Assembly (NCBI RefSeq): GCF_000876015.1
Contig: NZ_BBQM01000019.1
Coordinates: forward strand, 186,001-250,000
From: Cupriavidus basilensis
Lineage (GTDB): Bacteria; Pseudomonadota; Gammaproteobacteria; Burkholderiales; Burkholderiaceae
Direction: 5' to 3'
DNA: 64,000 bases
The position numbers and the translations under genes are program-made. The notes under the pieces were generated by a model, which saw nothing but the letters and a program-made list of their open reading frames with translations, did not search any database and was not told where the DNA came from. Positions 27,492 through 35,895 of the stretch are shown in pieces. The first letter of the stretch is position 1. Each line of letters opens with the position of its first letter.

Positions 27492-28850
27492 TCAGTCCAG
27501 CGCATACGACCGCAGGTATTCCGGCATCGACACCGGCCACTGCAGCTCGCGCTCGATGCGCTGGCGCAGCGCGTCGCTGGCCGCCGGCTCGCCATGCACC
27601 ACGAAGGTCTGCCGCGGCGCCTGGCCGAAGCCGCCCAGCCACGTCATCAGCTCGTTGGCGTCCGCGTGCGCGGACAGGGTCTCGATCTGCGCGACCGCGG
27701 CCCGCACCGGCACCGGCTTGCCGTGGATGCGCAGCTCGCGCGCGCCCGCGGCCAGCGCCGCGCCGCGCGTGCCGGCGGCCTGGAAGCCCGACAGCAGGAT
27801 GGTGTTGCGCGCGTCCTGGCCGTAGGTCTGCAGGTGATGCACGACGCGCCCGCCGGTGGCCATGCCGCTGCCGGCGAGGATGATCTTGGGCGCGCGGTCG
27901 CGCTGGAGCCACGCCGACTGCTGCACGCTCTGCACCAGGATGGCCATGTTGCAGGCCGCGGTGCAGTCGGCGCGCTCGATGCGCAGCTCGTCCGGGTGCA
28001 GCGCGAACACCTCGGTGGCGTCGATGGCCATCGGGCTGTCGAGGTAGACCGGCACCGCCGGGATGCGGTTCTGCTGGCGCAGGCGGTACAGGCAGTACAG
28101 CAGCGCCTGGCTGCGCCCCACCGCGAAGGCCGGGATCACCACGCTGCCGCCGCGGCCGATGGTGCGGCTGACGACTTCGCCGAGCGTGTCGAGCGGGTCT
28201 TCGTCCGGGTGGACGCGGTTGCCGTAGGTGGACTCCACCAGCAGGTAGTCCGCCGCGCGCACGGCTTCCGGCGCGCGCATGACGATGTCCTGCTGCCGCC
28301 CCAGGTCGCCCGAGAACACGATGCGCCGTCCGCCCGCATGCAGCGTCACGATGGCCGAGCCGATGATGTGCCCGGCGCGGTGGAACTCCGCCTCCACGCC
28401 GGGCGCCACCGCCACGCGCGTGTCGTAGTGGGACGGCTCCAGCCGCCGCAGCGCGCGCACGGCGTCGGCGCCGTCGTAGAGCGGCAGCGCCGGGTGGTGG
28501 CGCGAGAAGCCCTCGCGGTTGGCGAAGCGCGCGTCCTCCTCGGCCAGGTGGGCGGAATCGGGCAGCAGGATGTTGCAGAGCTGGGCGGTGCCCATCGTGC
28601 AGAAGACCCGCCCGCGGAAACCGTTGCGCACCAGCAGCGGCAGGTAGCCGCTGTGGTCGATGTGCGCGTGCGTCAGCACCACCGCGTCGAGCCGGGCGGG
28701 GTCGACCGGCAGCGGTTCCCAGTTGCGCAGGCGCAATGCCTTGTAGCCCTGGAACAGCCCGCAGTCCACCATCACGCGGCTGTGGCCGGTATCCAGCACA
28801 TACCTGGAGCCCGTCACCGTGTCGGTGGCGCCGAGAAATTGCAATTGCAT
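27492..28850 (-). CDS. MBL-fold beta-CASP exonuclease-like protein
   Basis: 452 residues, metallo-beta-lactamase plus beta-CASP plus RMMBL. Motifs are VDCGLFQG, the zinc motif THAHIDHSG near residues 58-66, His in RAGHIIGSA, VFSGDLGR, VESTYGNR, IPAFAVGRSQALLYCL and the late His in ETLSAHADANEL near 390. This is the CPSF73-like group seen in bacteria and thought to be a ribonuclease. ATG 28850 fits the family start (MQLQFLGATDTVTGS). It lies 118 bp behind hsp20 on the same strand and is probably co-transcribed; a TATATA stretch at 28872-28878 could be a local promoter. RNA turnover under stress is a plausible role. Confidence 0.88.
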   Translation of the reverse strand: MQLQFLGATDTVTGSRYVLDTGHSRVMVDCGLFQGYKALRLRNWEPLPVDPARLDAVVLTHAHIDHSGYLPLLVRNGFRGRVFCTMGTAQLCNILLPDSAHLAEEDARFANREGFSRHHPALPLYDGADAVRALRRLEPSHYDTRVAVAPGVEAEFHRAGHIIGSAIVTLHAGGRRIVFSGDLGRQQDIVMRAPEAVRAADYLLVESTYGNRVHPDEDPLDTLGEVVSRTIGRGGSVVIPAFAVGRSQALLYCLYRLRQQNRIPAVPVYLDSPMAIDATEVFALHPDELRIERADCTAACNMAILVQSVQQSAWLQRDRAPKIILAGSGMATGGRVVHHLQTYGQDARNTILLSGFQAAGTRGAALAAGARELRIHGKPVPVRAAVAQIETLSAHADANELMTWLGGFGQAPRQTFVVHGEPAASDALRQRIERELQWPVSMPEYLRSYALD

Positions 28851-28968
28851 CGCTGCGTTCCGCCTGTGGGGGTATATATGGGATGGGCGCATCGCCGCGG
28901 CCGGCGGTGCGCGCCAGGCCGGTCCGGCGGCGGCACAGCTGCGGGCCGCGCCGGTTGCCGGCGGACCG

Positions 28969-29394
28969 TCAGCGAATCGTCACGCGCTGCTGCGGCGACG
29001 CTTCTTTCTTGGGCAGCACCACGCGCAGCACGCCATCCTCGTAGCTGGCGTCGACCTTGCTTTCGTCGATGGCGCTGTCGAGCGTGAACGCGCGCTGCAT
29101 CGCGCCGCTGTAGCGCTCGCGGCGGATCACGCGCTCGCCGTCCTTCTGCTCGGACGAGCGCTCGACCTTGGCCGAGATCATCACCGTGCCGCGGTCGACC
29201 GACACGTCGATGTCTTCCTTCTTCGCGCCGGGAATCTCGGCCACGAGGTTATAGGCCTTGTCGGACTCCGTCACGTCGACCTTGAACGCGAAGCCGCCGG
29301 CTTCGGGGCCGCTGCGGAACGCCCGCAGCATGCCCTGGAACAAGTCGCCGACCGGTTCGATCGACAGCGGGTCGTAGATCCTGAGATTGCTCAT
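28969..29394 (-). CDS. Hsp20/alpha-crystallin small heat shock protein
   Basis: 141 residues. The alpha-crystallin domain spans about residues 35-130: FKVDVTESDKAYNLVAEIPGAKKEDIDVSVDRGTVMI, RRERYSGAMQRAFTLDSAIDESKVDASYEDGVLRVVLPKKE. It is an ATP-independent holdase for unfolded proteins. ATG 29394 has GGAGG upstream. An FNR-type box lies ~80 bp before the start; no ROSE element or sigma-32 promoter was noticed. The 29402-29517 gap holds this promoter only. Confidence 0.92.
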   Translation of the reverse strand: MSNLRIYDPLSIEPVGDLFQGMLRAFRSGPEAGGFAFKVDVTESDKAYNLVAEIPGAKKEDIDVSVDRGTVMISAKVERSSEQKDGERVIRRERYSGAMQRAFTLDSAIDESKVDASYEDGVLRVVLPKKEASPQQRVTIR

Positions 29395-29439
29395 CGCTTG
29401 CCTCCATGAGGTGAACGGCCCGGGCCGGGCCTGCGTTTC

Positions 29440-29480
29440 ATGGTGGCACAGGGGGGCAAAACGGCCTTGTTCCAGATCAA
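29440..29480 (-). promoter_or_regulatory. FNR-box promoter for hsp20
   Basis: Minus strand: TTGAT-CTGG-AACAA (29467-29480; one mismatch), 21-bp gap, then CACCAT (29440-29445; 3/6 to the -10 consensus). The -10 is weak; the spacing matches the other sites. Confidence 0.6.
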
Positions 29481-29517
29481 GGCCGGCGCCACGCCGCGGC
29501 GGCGCGGACGCGGCGCC

Positions 29518-30162
29518 TCAGAGCTCGCCTTCGCCGAACAGCCGGTGGCGGATCGCATAGCGCACCAGCGCGGCCTCGCTGGGCAGCTGCATCTTCTCCA
29601 TCAGCCGCATCTTGTAGGTGCTCACGGTCTTGGCGCTGACGCACAGGGCGGCGGCGATCTCGGTGAGCGGCTCGCCGAGCACGAGCCGCCGGTAGACCTC
29701 CATCTCGCGGTCCGACAGGCGCAGGTGCGGCTCGTCGCGGTGCTCGTCCTGCAGGCTGTTGGCGAGCTTCTCCGCCATCGCCGGGCTCACGTAGGTGCCG
29801 CCGCCGGCCACCTTGCCGATGGCGCTGACCAGCTCGGTCGCCGCGCTCTCCTTGGTCAGGTAGCCGGCCGCGCCGGCGCGGAACGCGCGCACCACGTACT
29901 GCTCCTCGGCGTGCATGGTCAGCACCAGGATGCGCAGCGCCGGCTGCTCGGCGCGCAACTGCTTGATCAGCTCCAGGCCGCTGCGCCCGGGCATGGACAG
30001 GTCCAGCAGGATCACGCGCGGCTGGCACTCGCGCGCCATCTGCAGCACCTGGGTGCCGTCGACCGCCTCGCCCACCACTTCGAAGCCGCCCGACCTGCCG
30101 AGGATGTGGCGCAGGCCGTCCCGCACCACGGCGTGGTCGTCGGCGATCATCACGGAAATCAT
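29518..30162 (-). CDS. NarL/FixJ-type response regulator
   Basis: 214 residues. Receiver domain residues 1-120: acidic pair IADDH, phospho-acceptor Asp54 in VILLDLSMPGRSG, Thr/Lys in VLTMHAEE and GYLTKES. LuxR-type HTH residues ~148-205: LRLSDREMEVYRRLVLGEPLTEIAAALCVSAKTVSTYKMRLMEKM. Phosphorylated by the kinase immediately upstream; the start ATG 30162 overlaps the kinase stop (ATGA) with GGAGG before it. It should bind DNA as a dimer. Targets are unknown; the local low-oxygen regulon is the obvious candidate. Confidence 0.92.
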   Translation of the reverse strand: MISVMIADDHAVVRDGLRHILGRSGGFEVVGEAVDGTQVLQMARECQPRVILLDLSMPGRSGLELIKQLRAEQPALRILVLTMHAEEQYVVRAFRAGAAGYLTKESAATELVSAIGKVAGGGTYVSPAMAEKLANSLQDEHRDEPHLRLSDREMEVYRRLVLGEPLTEIAAALCVSAKTVSTYKMRLMEKMQLPSEAALVRYAIRHRLFGEGEL

Positions 30163-31322
30163 GACAGGGCCTCCGGGCTGGTCTTGTCGGCGTCCGCTTC
30201 GGCGCCGGGCAGCGGGAAGCAGACCGTCAGGCAGAACCCGGCGCCGTCGGCCTGCGTGGTCGAGACCGTGCCGGCCAGCAGGCGCGCGCGCTCGCGGATG
30301 CCGACCAGCCCCAGCGAGATGCGCCGGCCGCGCGCCGGCCGGCCGGCGCCGGCGGCGCTGCCGCGGCCGTTGTCGCGCACCGTCAGCTCGTAATGCGCCG
30401 GGTGGCGCACCAGCCCGATGTCCACCCGGCTGGCCTCGGCGTGCTGGACCACGTTGCTGAGCGCCTCCTGCACGATGCGGAACACCGCCGTGGCGGCGCG
30501 CTCGCCCACGTCCTCCTCCTCGGCCGCGTGCACCGCCACGGCGATGCCGTAGCGCGCGGAGAACTCCTTGGCCAGCCACTCGATGGCCGGCATCAGACCG
30601 AGCTCGTCGAGCAGCGCCGGGCGCAGGTCGGCGGCGATGCGCCGCACCGAGGCCACGGTCTCGTCGATCACCAGGTTCATGGCCGCGGCCTGGTCCAGCA
30701 GGCCTTGCGCGGCGCCGGCCTCGCGCAGGTCGCCGGCCAGGATCGCCAGGTCCATCTTGAGCGCGCTCAGGCGCTGGCCGAGGTCGTCGTGCAGCTCGCG
30801 CGCGATGCGGCGGCGCTCCTCCTCGCGCGAGGCCTGGACCCGGTCGGAAAGCTGCTGGAGCTCCTCGCGCGACTGGCGCATGGCGGCTTCGGCCCGCACG
30901 CGCTCGGTGGTGTCGCGCAGGATCACGGTGAACAGCTTGCCGTGGCCGTCCTGGGTCTGCGAGATCGACGCCTCGATCGGGAATTCGGTGCCGTCCCGGC
31001 GCAGCGCGTGCAGCACGCGCTGCAGGCCCATCTGCCGCTCGCTCACGCCGGTCACGCCGAAGCGGCGCACATGTGCTCCATGCGCCTCACGGAAGCGGGC
31101 CGGGATGAAGTCCCCGAGCGGCCTGCCGAGCGCCTGCGCCGCGGTGTAGCCGAACAGCCGCTCGGCCATCGGGTTGAACAGCACCACCTGCTGCGCCTCG
31201 TCCACCGTGATGATGGCCTCCATCGAGGAGCGGATGATGCCGGCGAGACGGGCCTCGCTGGCCTGGGTGCGCGCCAGGTCCTGCGCGCCGGGTTGCGGTA
31301 GGTCGGTTGGTTCGGGAGCCAT
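30159..31322 (-). CDS. PAS-domain histidine kinase (NarX/NreB-type core)
   Basis: 387 residues, no membrane helix, so cytosolic. PAS domain at ~20-140 (GIIRSSMEAIITVDEAQQVVLFNPMAERLFGYTAAQALGRP). HisKA_3 with the phospho-acceptor His178 in RRIARELHDDLGQRLS. HATPase_c at ~270-375 (VQEALSNVVQHAEAS, DNGRG, LGLVGIRERA). The PAS resembles FixL-like S-box domains; a heme or flavin ligand cannot be proven. It pairs with the NarL-type regulator 3 bp downstream. ATG 31322 has only a weak ribosome site; homology begins a few residues in. Confidence 0.88.
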   Translation of the reverse strand: MAPEPTDLPQPGAQDLARTQASEARLAGIIRSSMEAIITVDEAQQVVLFNPMAERLFGYTAAQALGRPLGDFIPARFREAHGAHVRRFGVTGVSERQMGLQRVLHALRRDGTEFPIEASISQTQDGHGKLFTVILRDTTERVRAEAAMRQSREELQQLSDRVQASREEERRRIARELHDDLGQRLSALKMDLAILAGDLREAGAAQGLLDQAAAMNLVIDETVASVRRIAADLRPALLDELGLMPAIEWLAKEFSARYGIAVAVHAAEEEDVGERAATAVFRIVQEALSNVVQHAEASRVDIGLVRHPAHYELTVRDNGRGSAAGAGRPARGRRISLGLVGIRERARLLAGTVSTTQADGAGFCLTVCFPLPGAEADADKTSPEALS

Positions 31323-31453
31323 ATCGGTAGCCGTCTTTGGGGCGAAGCGTGCTCCGCCGGCAGGTCGGCCGGCGGAGACGAAAGGTAGCCGATCTGCATG
31401 ATACGCATTCGTGGCCCGCGGCGGGCACCCTTCTCGCGTTTGCCGGCCGTCTT

Positions 31454-31471
31454 TGTCAGGAAAACCTGACA
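31454..31471. promoter_or_regulatory. perfect 7-4-7 dyad between divergent genes
   Basis: TGTCAGG-AAAA-CCTGACA, an 18-bp perfect inverted repeat midway between the kinase start (31322, minus) and the pseudo-receiver start (31549, plus). It has no T-tract and is likely an operator for an unknown dimeric regulator, possibly the adjacent NarL-type protein. Confidence 0.5.
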
Positions 31472-31548
31472 CGGACCTTCCTTTCCCGGACGCCATCTTC
31501 AGCCGTCGCTGCTTTCGGCCGGCCCCGCCGGCGACGATACTGCAACCC

Positions 31549-31986
31549 ATGAATTCGTTGCCCTGCACCCAACCGCTGACCGTCCTCGTGCTCGAGCATG
31601 CGCCCATGATCAGCGCGCGCCTGACGCGGATGCTGCGCGCGATGAAGGAAGTGGAGCTGGTGGCCTCGTCGCGGGAGCCGCGCGCGGCCATGCTGGCGGC
31701 CCTGATCCTGCTGCCCGACGTGGTGATCCTGGCGCTGCCGCTGCGCCGCGAAGCCGGCATGCGCGCGCTGCAGGACCTGGCGCGCATGCGCCGGCCGGCC
31801 ACCATCATCGTCCTGAGCAACTGTTCGATCCAGCCGATGCGCGATGCCTACCTGCAGGCCGGCGCGTCGTATTTCTTCGACAAGACGATGGAACTGGATG
31901 CGCTGCGCGGCGCGCTGCTGCAGCTCGCCGCCAGGAAGACCGCCGCGCAGCAGGCAGCGCCGCAGATTGACGTATCGACGCATTGA
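31549..31986 (+). CDS. pseudo-receiver domain protein
   Basis: 145 residues, a lone CheY-like fold: TVLVLEHAPMISARLTRML, PDVVILALPLRREAGMRAL, TIIVLSNCSIQPMRDAYLQAGASYFFDKTMELDALRGAL. The conserved Lys is present (FDKT), but the phospho-acceptor Asp is replaced by Ala (VILALPL) and the N-terminal acidic pair is Glu-His. It therefore should not be phosphorylated at that site. A -10-like GATACT ends 7 bp before the ATG, so the mRNA may be leaderless. It lies between the PAS kinase and fnr, and may modulate one of them; that is inference. Confidence 0.78.
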   Translation: MNSLPCTQPLTVLVLEHAPMISARLTRMLRAMKEVELVASSREPRAAMLAALILLPDVVILALPLRREAGMRALQDLARMRRPATIIVLSNCSIQPMRDAYLQAGASYFFDKTMELDALRGALLQLAARKTAAQQAAPQIDVSTH

Positions 31987-32068
31987 CGTACCGACGGCAG
32001 CACCGGGAAACAGCGCAGTTGAATCGCGGCACGCCAGCCGGCATGCCGAAGGGATGAACGAGGCCACC

Positions 32069-32881
32069 ATGTCACACCACCTGCAACAGGAAGCACCGCC
32101 GGCAGCCAGCGCTGCCATCCACGCCCCCCAGGTCCTGCGACTGCTGCGGCAGGAACCGCAGGCGCCGGCGGCGCCGGCCCCGTGCGCGGGCGCCAGCCAC
32201 AAGGCTAGCTGCTCCAACTGCGCGATGCGCACCATCTGCCTGGGCAGCAAGCTGAACGACGCCGAGCGCATGCGGCTCGACACGGTGATCCACAACTGGC
32301 GCATGGTCAGGCGCGGCGAGGCCCTCTACCGCGCCGGCGATGCCTTCCAGAGCATCTACGCGCTGCGCTCGGGTTCGTTCAAGACCGTGGTGGCCCACGC
32401 CAACGGCTGCGAGCAGGTCAGCGGCTTCTTCCTCACCGGCGAGACGCTCGGGCTGGACGGCATCTGCACCGAGCAGCACGCCTGCGACGCCATCGCGCTC
32501 GAGGACAGCGCGGTCTGCGTGATCCCGTTCCACCTGCTCGAAGCGCTGTGCCGCGAAATGCGCTCGCTCCAGCAGCAGGTGCACCGCATGCTGAGCAGCG
32601 AGATCGTGCGCGAATCCGGCGTCATGCTGCTGCTGGCCAGCCTGTGCGCCGAGCAGCGCGTGGCGGCGTTCCTGCTCAATATCTCGGCGCGCCAGAAGGC
32701 GCGCGGCTACTCGCCGCGCGAACTCGCGCTGCGCATGACCCGCGAGGAAATCGGCAGCTACCTCGGCATGAAGCTGGAAACCGTCAGCCGGACCCTGTCG
32801 CGCTTCCAGCGCGACGGCCTGATCAGCGTGCACGGCAAGCGCATCAGCCTGCTGGACCTCGACGCGCTGGACCGCATCTAG
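32069..32881 (+). CDS. fnr: FNR-type oxygen-sensing transcription regulator
   Basis: 270 residues. The [4Fe-4S] ligand set of FNR/ANR is complete: Cys48, Cys51 and Cys57 in ASCSNCAMRTIC and Cys150 in SAVCVIPFHLL, with the E. coli 93-residue spacing between the last two. The cNMP-type beta-roll spans ~70-155, a dimerisation helix ~158-190, and the HTH ~222-252. The recognition helix LETVSRTLSR has Glu, Ser and Arg at the FNR positions that read TTGAT-N4-ATCAA. O2 should destroy the cluster and switch it off. ATG 32069 has GAGG upstream; ATG 32054 is an alternative. The ~45-residue Ala/Pro N-terminal extension is longer than in E. coli FNR. Eight matching boxes surround it. Confidence 0.93.
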   Translation: MSHHLQQEAPPAASAAIHAPQVLRLLRQEPQAPAAPAPCAGASHKASCSNCAMRTICLGSKLNDAERMRLDTVIHNWRMVRRGEALYRAGDAFQSIYALRSGSFKTVVAHANGCEQVSGFFLTGETLGLDGICTEQHACDAIALEDSAVCVIPFHLLEALCREMRSLQQQVHRMLSSEIVRESGVMLLLASLCAEQRVAAFLLNISARQKARGYSPRELALRMTREEIGSYLGMKLETVSRTLSRFQRDGLISVHGKRISLLDLDALDRI

Positions 32882-32912
32882 CATCCCGCCCGGCGGCGGC
32901 CCCCGCCCCCTC

Positions 32913-32953
32913 TTGACCCCGGTCAAGCCGGCGCCCGGCCACCCGCCTAGCAT
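32913..32953 (+). promoter_or_regulatory. FNR-box promoter for the phosphotransferase/kinase fusion
   Basis: Perfect dyad TTGAC-CCCG-GTCAA (32913-32926), 21-bp gap, -10 TAGCAT (32948-32953). It lies 32 bp after the fnr stop. Confidence 0.75.
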
Positions 32954-33002
32954 GGAGACTCGGCCCGCCGGCACCGGCGGGCGCCACCCGGGAGAGCCGA
33001 GC

Positions 33003-34517
33003 ATGGAATCCGAGGGACTCGCGCGGGCGCTGATGCGGCCCGCGGCCTACCCCCACCCCGTGGACAAGGTCACGCTGATCGAAACCCACATCTCGCAAGT
33101 CTTCCTGGCTGGTGCCTTCGCCTACAAGGTGCGCAAGCCGGTATGCCTGGACTTCGTCGATTTCCGCAGCCTGGCGGCGCGCCGCGCCGATTGCGAAACC
33201 GAGCTGCGGCTCAACCGGCGGCTGGCCGCGCCGCTGTACCTCGGCGTCGTGCCGATCGCCGCCGGCCCCGGGCCGCGCGAGGTCACGGTCGGCGGCGACG
33301 GCCCGGCGCTGGAATACGCCGTCAAGATGCGCCGCTTCCGCCAGCGCGACCTGCTGGCCACGATGGCCGAGGCCGACCAGTTGAGCGGCCCGCAGGTCGA
33401 GGCGCTGGGCCGCCAGCTCTCCGCCTTCCACCGCGCCGCCCCGGCGGCGGCCCCCGGCGGCGGCCACGGCACCCCGGCGCAGATCGGCGCGGTGATGGAA
33501 CAGGCGCTGGCCGGGCTGGCCGCGCTCGCGCCGGAAGACGCCATGACGGCGCGGGTGGCGGCGCTGCTGCGCGAGCGGGCGGCGGCGCTGCGGGCCGCCT
33601 TCGGCAAGCGGCTGGCCAGCGGCCACGTCAGGGAATGCCACGGCGACCTGCATCTGGGCAACGTCGCGCTGATCGACGAGGTGCCGACGCCGTTCGACTG
33701 CCTGGAATTCGACGCCGGGCTGCGCTGGATCGACACCGCCAGCGACATCGCCTTCCTGTTCATGGACCTGCAGCACCACGGCCGGCAGGACCTGGCCTAC
33801 CGGCTGCTCAACACCTACCTGGAATGCAGCGGCGACTACGCCGCGCTGGCCGTGCTGCCGTTCTACACCGCCATGCGCGCCGTGGTGCGCGCGCGCGTGC
33901 TGCTCGAGCGCGCGCGGCAGCGCGGCGCGGCCGGCGCCATCAGCGCCGAGGAAACCGCCAGGACGCGGCTGCTGTGCAAGGACCTGCTGGGGCTGGCCGC
34001 CTCCACGCTGACGCGCCGCCCGGGCGCCATCACCATCATGCACGGGCTGTCCGGCAGCGGCAAAAGCACGGTCTCCCGGCGCCTGGCGCTGGCCGGGGCG
34101 ATGGTGCGGGTGCGCTCCGACGCCGAGCGCAAGCGCGCCGCGCGCCGCGCCGGCCCGCCCGGCGGCGAGCTTTACGCGCCCGGGCGCACCGCGCGCGTCT
34201 ACCGGCGCATGCTGGCGATCTGCCGCCTGGGCAGCGGCGCGGGCTTTCCCATGATCGCCGACGCGACCTTCCTCGCGCGCGGCCAGCGGCAGCAGTTCGC
34301 CGCGCTGGCGGCGCGGCGCGGCGTGCCCTTCTCCATCGTCGACTGCGATGCCGACGTGGCCGTCCTGCGCGAGCGCATCGCGGCGCGGACGCGGCAGGGC
34401 GGCGATCCGTCCGACGCCACGCTGCAGGTGCTGGAAGGACAGCGGCGCACGCAGGAGCCGCTCGGCAGCGACGAATGGCGCCACGTGGTGCGGATCGGCG
34501 CCGGGACGCTGGCCTGA
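33003..34517 (+). CDS. APH-like phosphotransferase fused to P-loop kinase
   Basis: 504 residues, two domains. Residues ~1-320 resemble aminoglycoside-phosphotransferase-like kinases (FAYKVRKPV at the ATP Lys, CHGDLHLGNVALID for the catalytic loop near 215, FDCLEFDAGLRWIDTASDIAFLFMDL for the metal site). Residues ~340-500 form an AAA/zeta-type P-loop kinase with Walker A GLSGSGKST near 348-356 and RSDAERKR. Such COG2187/COG0645 fusions are widespread but uncharacterised; the substrate is unknown. GGAGAG precedes ATG 33003; the frame extends upstream to 32913 without support. Regulated by an FNR-type promoter. Confidence 0.82.
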   Translation: MESEGLARALMRPAAYPHPVDKVTLIETHISQVFLAGAFAYKVRKPVCLDFVDFRSLAARRADCETELRLNRRLAAPLYLGVVPIAAGPGPREVTVGGDGPALEYAVKMRRFRQRDLLATMAEADQLSGPQVEALGRQLSAFHRAAPAAAPGGGHGTPAQIGAVMEQALAGLAALAPEDAMTARVAALLRERAAALRAAFGKRLASGHVRECHGDLHLGNVALIDEVPTPFDCLEFDAGLRWIDTASDIAFLFMDLQHHGRQDLAYRLLNTYLECSGDYAALAVLPFYTAMRAVVRARVLLERARQRGAAGAISAEETARTRLLCKDLLGLAASTLTRRPGAITIMHGLSGSGKSTVSRRLALAGAMVRVRSDAERKRAARRAGPPGGELYAPGRTARVYRRMLAICRLGSGAGFPMIADATFLARGQRQQFAALAARRGVPFSIVDCDADVAVLRERIAARTRQGGDPSDATLQVLEGQRRTQEPLGSDEWRHVVRIGAGTLA

Positions 34518-34610
34518 CACGCCGGCGGCGCCGGCACGCTCCGTCACGCCGGCAGCACGCCGACACCTCCAGATCCAGAGATGGATGGAAATTGAAGGGT
34601 GGAAATTGAA

Positions 34611-34635
34611 CCAGGCCCGCCGCGCGCGGGCCTGG
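34611..34635. terminator. hairpin between convergent genes
   Basis: Perfect 10-bp stem CCAGGCCCGC/GCGGGCCTGG with a CGCGC loop, lacking a clear T-tract on either side. It lies between the kinase fusion and the convergent flavodoxin gene, just after a short direct repeat GGAAATTGAA (x2). Confidence 0.45.
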
Positions 34636-34645
34636 CTGCGCTGGC

Positions 34646-35191
34646 TCAGGCTTCCTTGGGCGAGATCCACGCGGGGCGCTGCGCGCCGCCGCCCTGCCTG
34701 CCCGCGGCCTCGACCTGGTCGGCGAAGGTGCGCAAGGGCTGCTGCACCGTGCCGCTGACCACGTCGCTCTGGCGCAGCGCCAGCACCGGCGACGGCGGCG
34801 TCCTGCCCAGGCGGGCGATCTCTTCCGCGGCGTTGAACGCGCCCTGCCGCGACATCACGCAGATCACCGACGTATCGCAGCCCAGCGGCGCGCGCTCGCG
34901 CAGGAAGCTGCGCATCGGCGCGGCCAGCTTGCCGATCCAGACCGGCGCGACGATCACCAGCCGCCGGCAGTCGGCCGGCGCCGGCCCGCCGTAGCGATAG
35001 GCCACGCGGCGCAGCAGCAGGTTGTCGATCACGCAGCGCAGGTCGCCCGCCAGCCCGGCGCGGGTGGCCACGTCGCTGACTTCCGCGAGCGGCCAGCCGG
35101 TCAGCGCCGCCAGGTCTTCGGCGACCTGGCGCGCGGTGCCGGTGCGCGAGTAATAGACGATCTGGATGCCTTGCTCGTTGTCGTTCATCAT
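34646..35191 (-). CDS. flavodoxin-like protein
   Basis: 181 residues. FMN phosphate loop IVYYSRTGTARQVAEDLA at the start, LVIVAPVWIGKLAAPMRSFL near residue 80 for the isoalloxazine, VICVMSRQGAF near 110. It should carry electrons or reduce a small partner through FMN. Two adjacent ATGs (35191, 35188) follow GGGGAGA. It lies 52 bp behind uspA on the same strand and probably shares its FNR-type promoter, so it would supply redox chemistry at low oxygen. The C-terminal ~30 residues are not conserved. Confidence 0.82.
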   Translation of the reverse strand: MMNDNEQGIQIVYYSRTGTARQVAEDLAALTGWPLAEVSDVATRAGLAGDLRCVIDNLLLRRVAYRYGGPAPADCRRLVIVAPVWIGKLAAPMRSFLRERAPLGCDTSVICVMSRQGAFNAAEEIARLGRTPPSPVLALRQSDVVSGTVQQPLRTFADQVEAAGRQGGGAQRPAWISPKEA

Positions 35192-35243
35192 GTCTCCCCG
35201 GCCATCTTGGCGTGGTTGGCTGCGTGGTTCGCTGCGTGGTTGC

Positions 35244-35702
35244 CTATTGCGCCGGCTTCGGCGCGTGCACCAGCAGCACCGGCAGGTGGCTCTGCCGCAC
35301 CAGGCCCTCGGCCACGCTGCCCATCAGCAGCCGCTTGACGCCGCGGCGGCCGTGCGTGCCCACCACCAGCAGCTCGGCGCCGGCCTGCTCCGCCGCCTGC
35401 TCGATCGCGCTGGAGACGTCGCCGATCGCGAGCGGCTCGTCGATCATGATGGTCGAGCACTTGACCTTTGCCGCCGCGGCGAGGGCCTTGGCCTCGTCGA
35501 GCAGTTGCTGCCCGCCCTCGACCAGGCTGGAGCGCAGGTCCGTCAGGTCGACATAACCGACCTCGTAGCGCAGGTAGCTGTTGTCGATCACATGCACCAC
35601 CACCAGTTCGGCGCCGGTCGCGCCGGCCACGCGCAGCGCCTCGTCCAGCGCCTGCATGGAGGATTCGCTGCCGTCCACGGCAACCAGGATCTTGCTGTAC
35701 AT
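35244..35702 (-). CDS. universal stress protein UspA family (ATP-binding type)
   Basis: 152 residues, single Usp domain: MYSKILVAVDGSESSMQALDEAL at the N-terminus and the ATP motif GTHGRRGVKRLLMGSVAEGLVRQSHLPVLLV at ~115-145 (G-x2-G-x9-GS). Usp proteins accumulate under energy and oxygen stress, with roles in persistence. An FNR-type box precedes it on the minus strand. It is a paralogue of the UspA at 37125-37580 with an almost identical C-terminal ATP motif. Confidence 0.93.
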   Translation of the reverse strand: MYSKILVAVDGSESSMQALDEALRVAGATGAELVVVHVIDNSYLRYEVGYVDLTDLRSSLVEGGQQLLDEAKALAAAAKVKCSTIMIDEPLAIGDVSSAIEQAAEQAGAELLVVGTHGRRGVKRLLMGSVAEGLVRQSHLPVLLVHAPKPAQ

Positions 35703-35788
35703 CGTCTTCTCTCCCGCCGCGGTCGCTCCGCGGTCATCAAAGGGGGGAACATGGCCGCCCCTGCGGCAGCCCTGGTCCCGATGGTTCC

Positions 35789-35829
35789 AGTTTGTCCGCG
35801 CCGGCGCCGGCCATGTTGATGTGGATCAT
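35789..35829 (-). promoter_or_regulatory. FNR-box promoter for uspA-flavodoxin
   Basis: Minus strand: ATGAT-CCAC-ATCAA (35816-35829; one mismatch), 21-bp gap, then CAAACT (35789-35794; 3/6 to the -10). Confidence 0.55.
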
Positions 35830-35895
35830 GCATTTCGCAGCTTTGCCGGCGCGCTCCGGGGGCTGCCCCGCCACCACGCGCCACCACGCGCCACC

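Noticed and set aside
35816..35829. FNR box at 35816 as a second activator for the alcohol dehydrogenase on the plus strand
   Set aside because: No -10 occurs at the class II distance on that strand; the separate box at 35896 has the right spacing.
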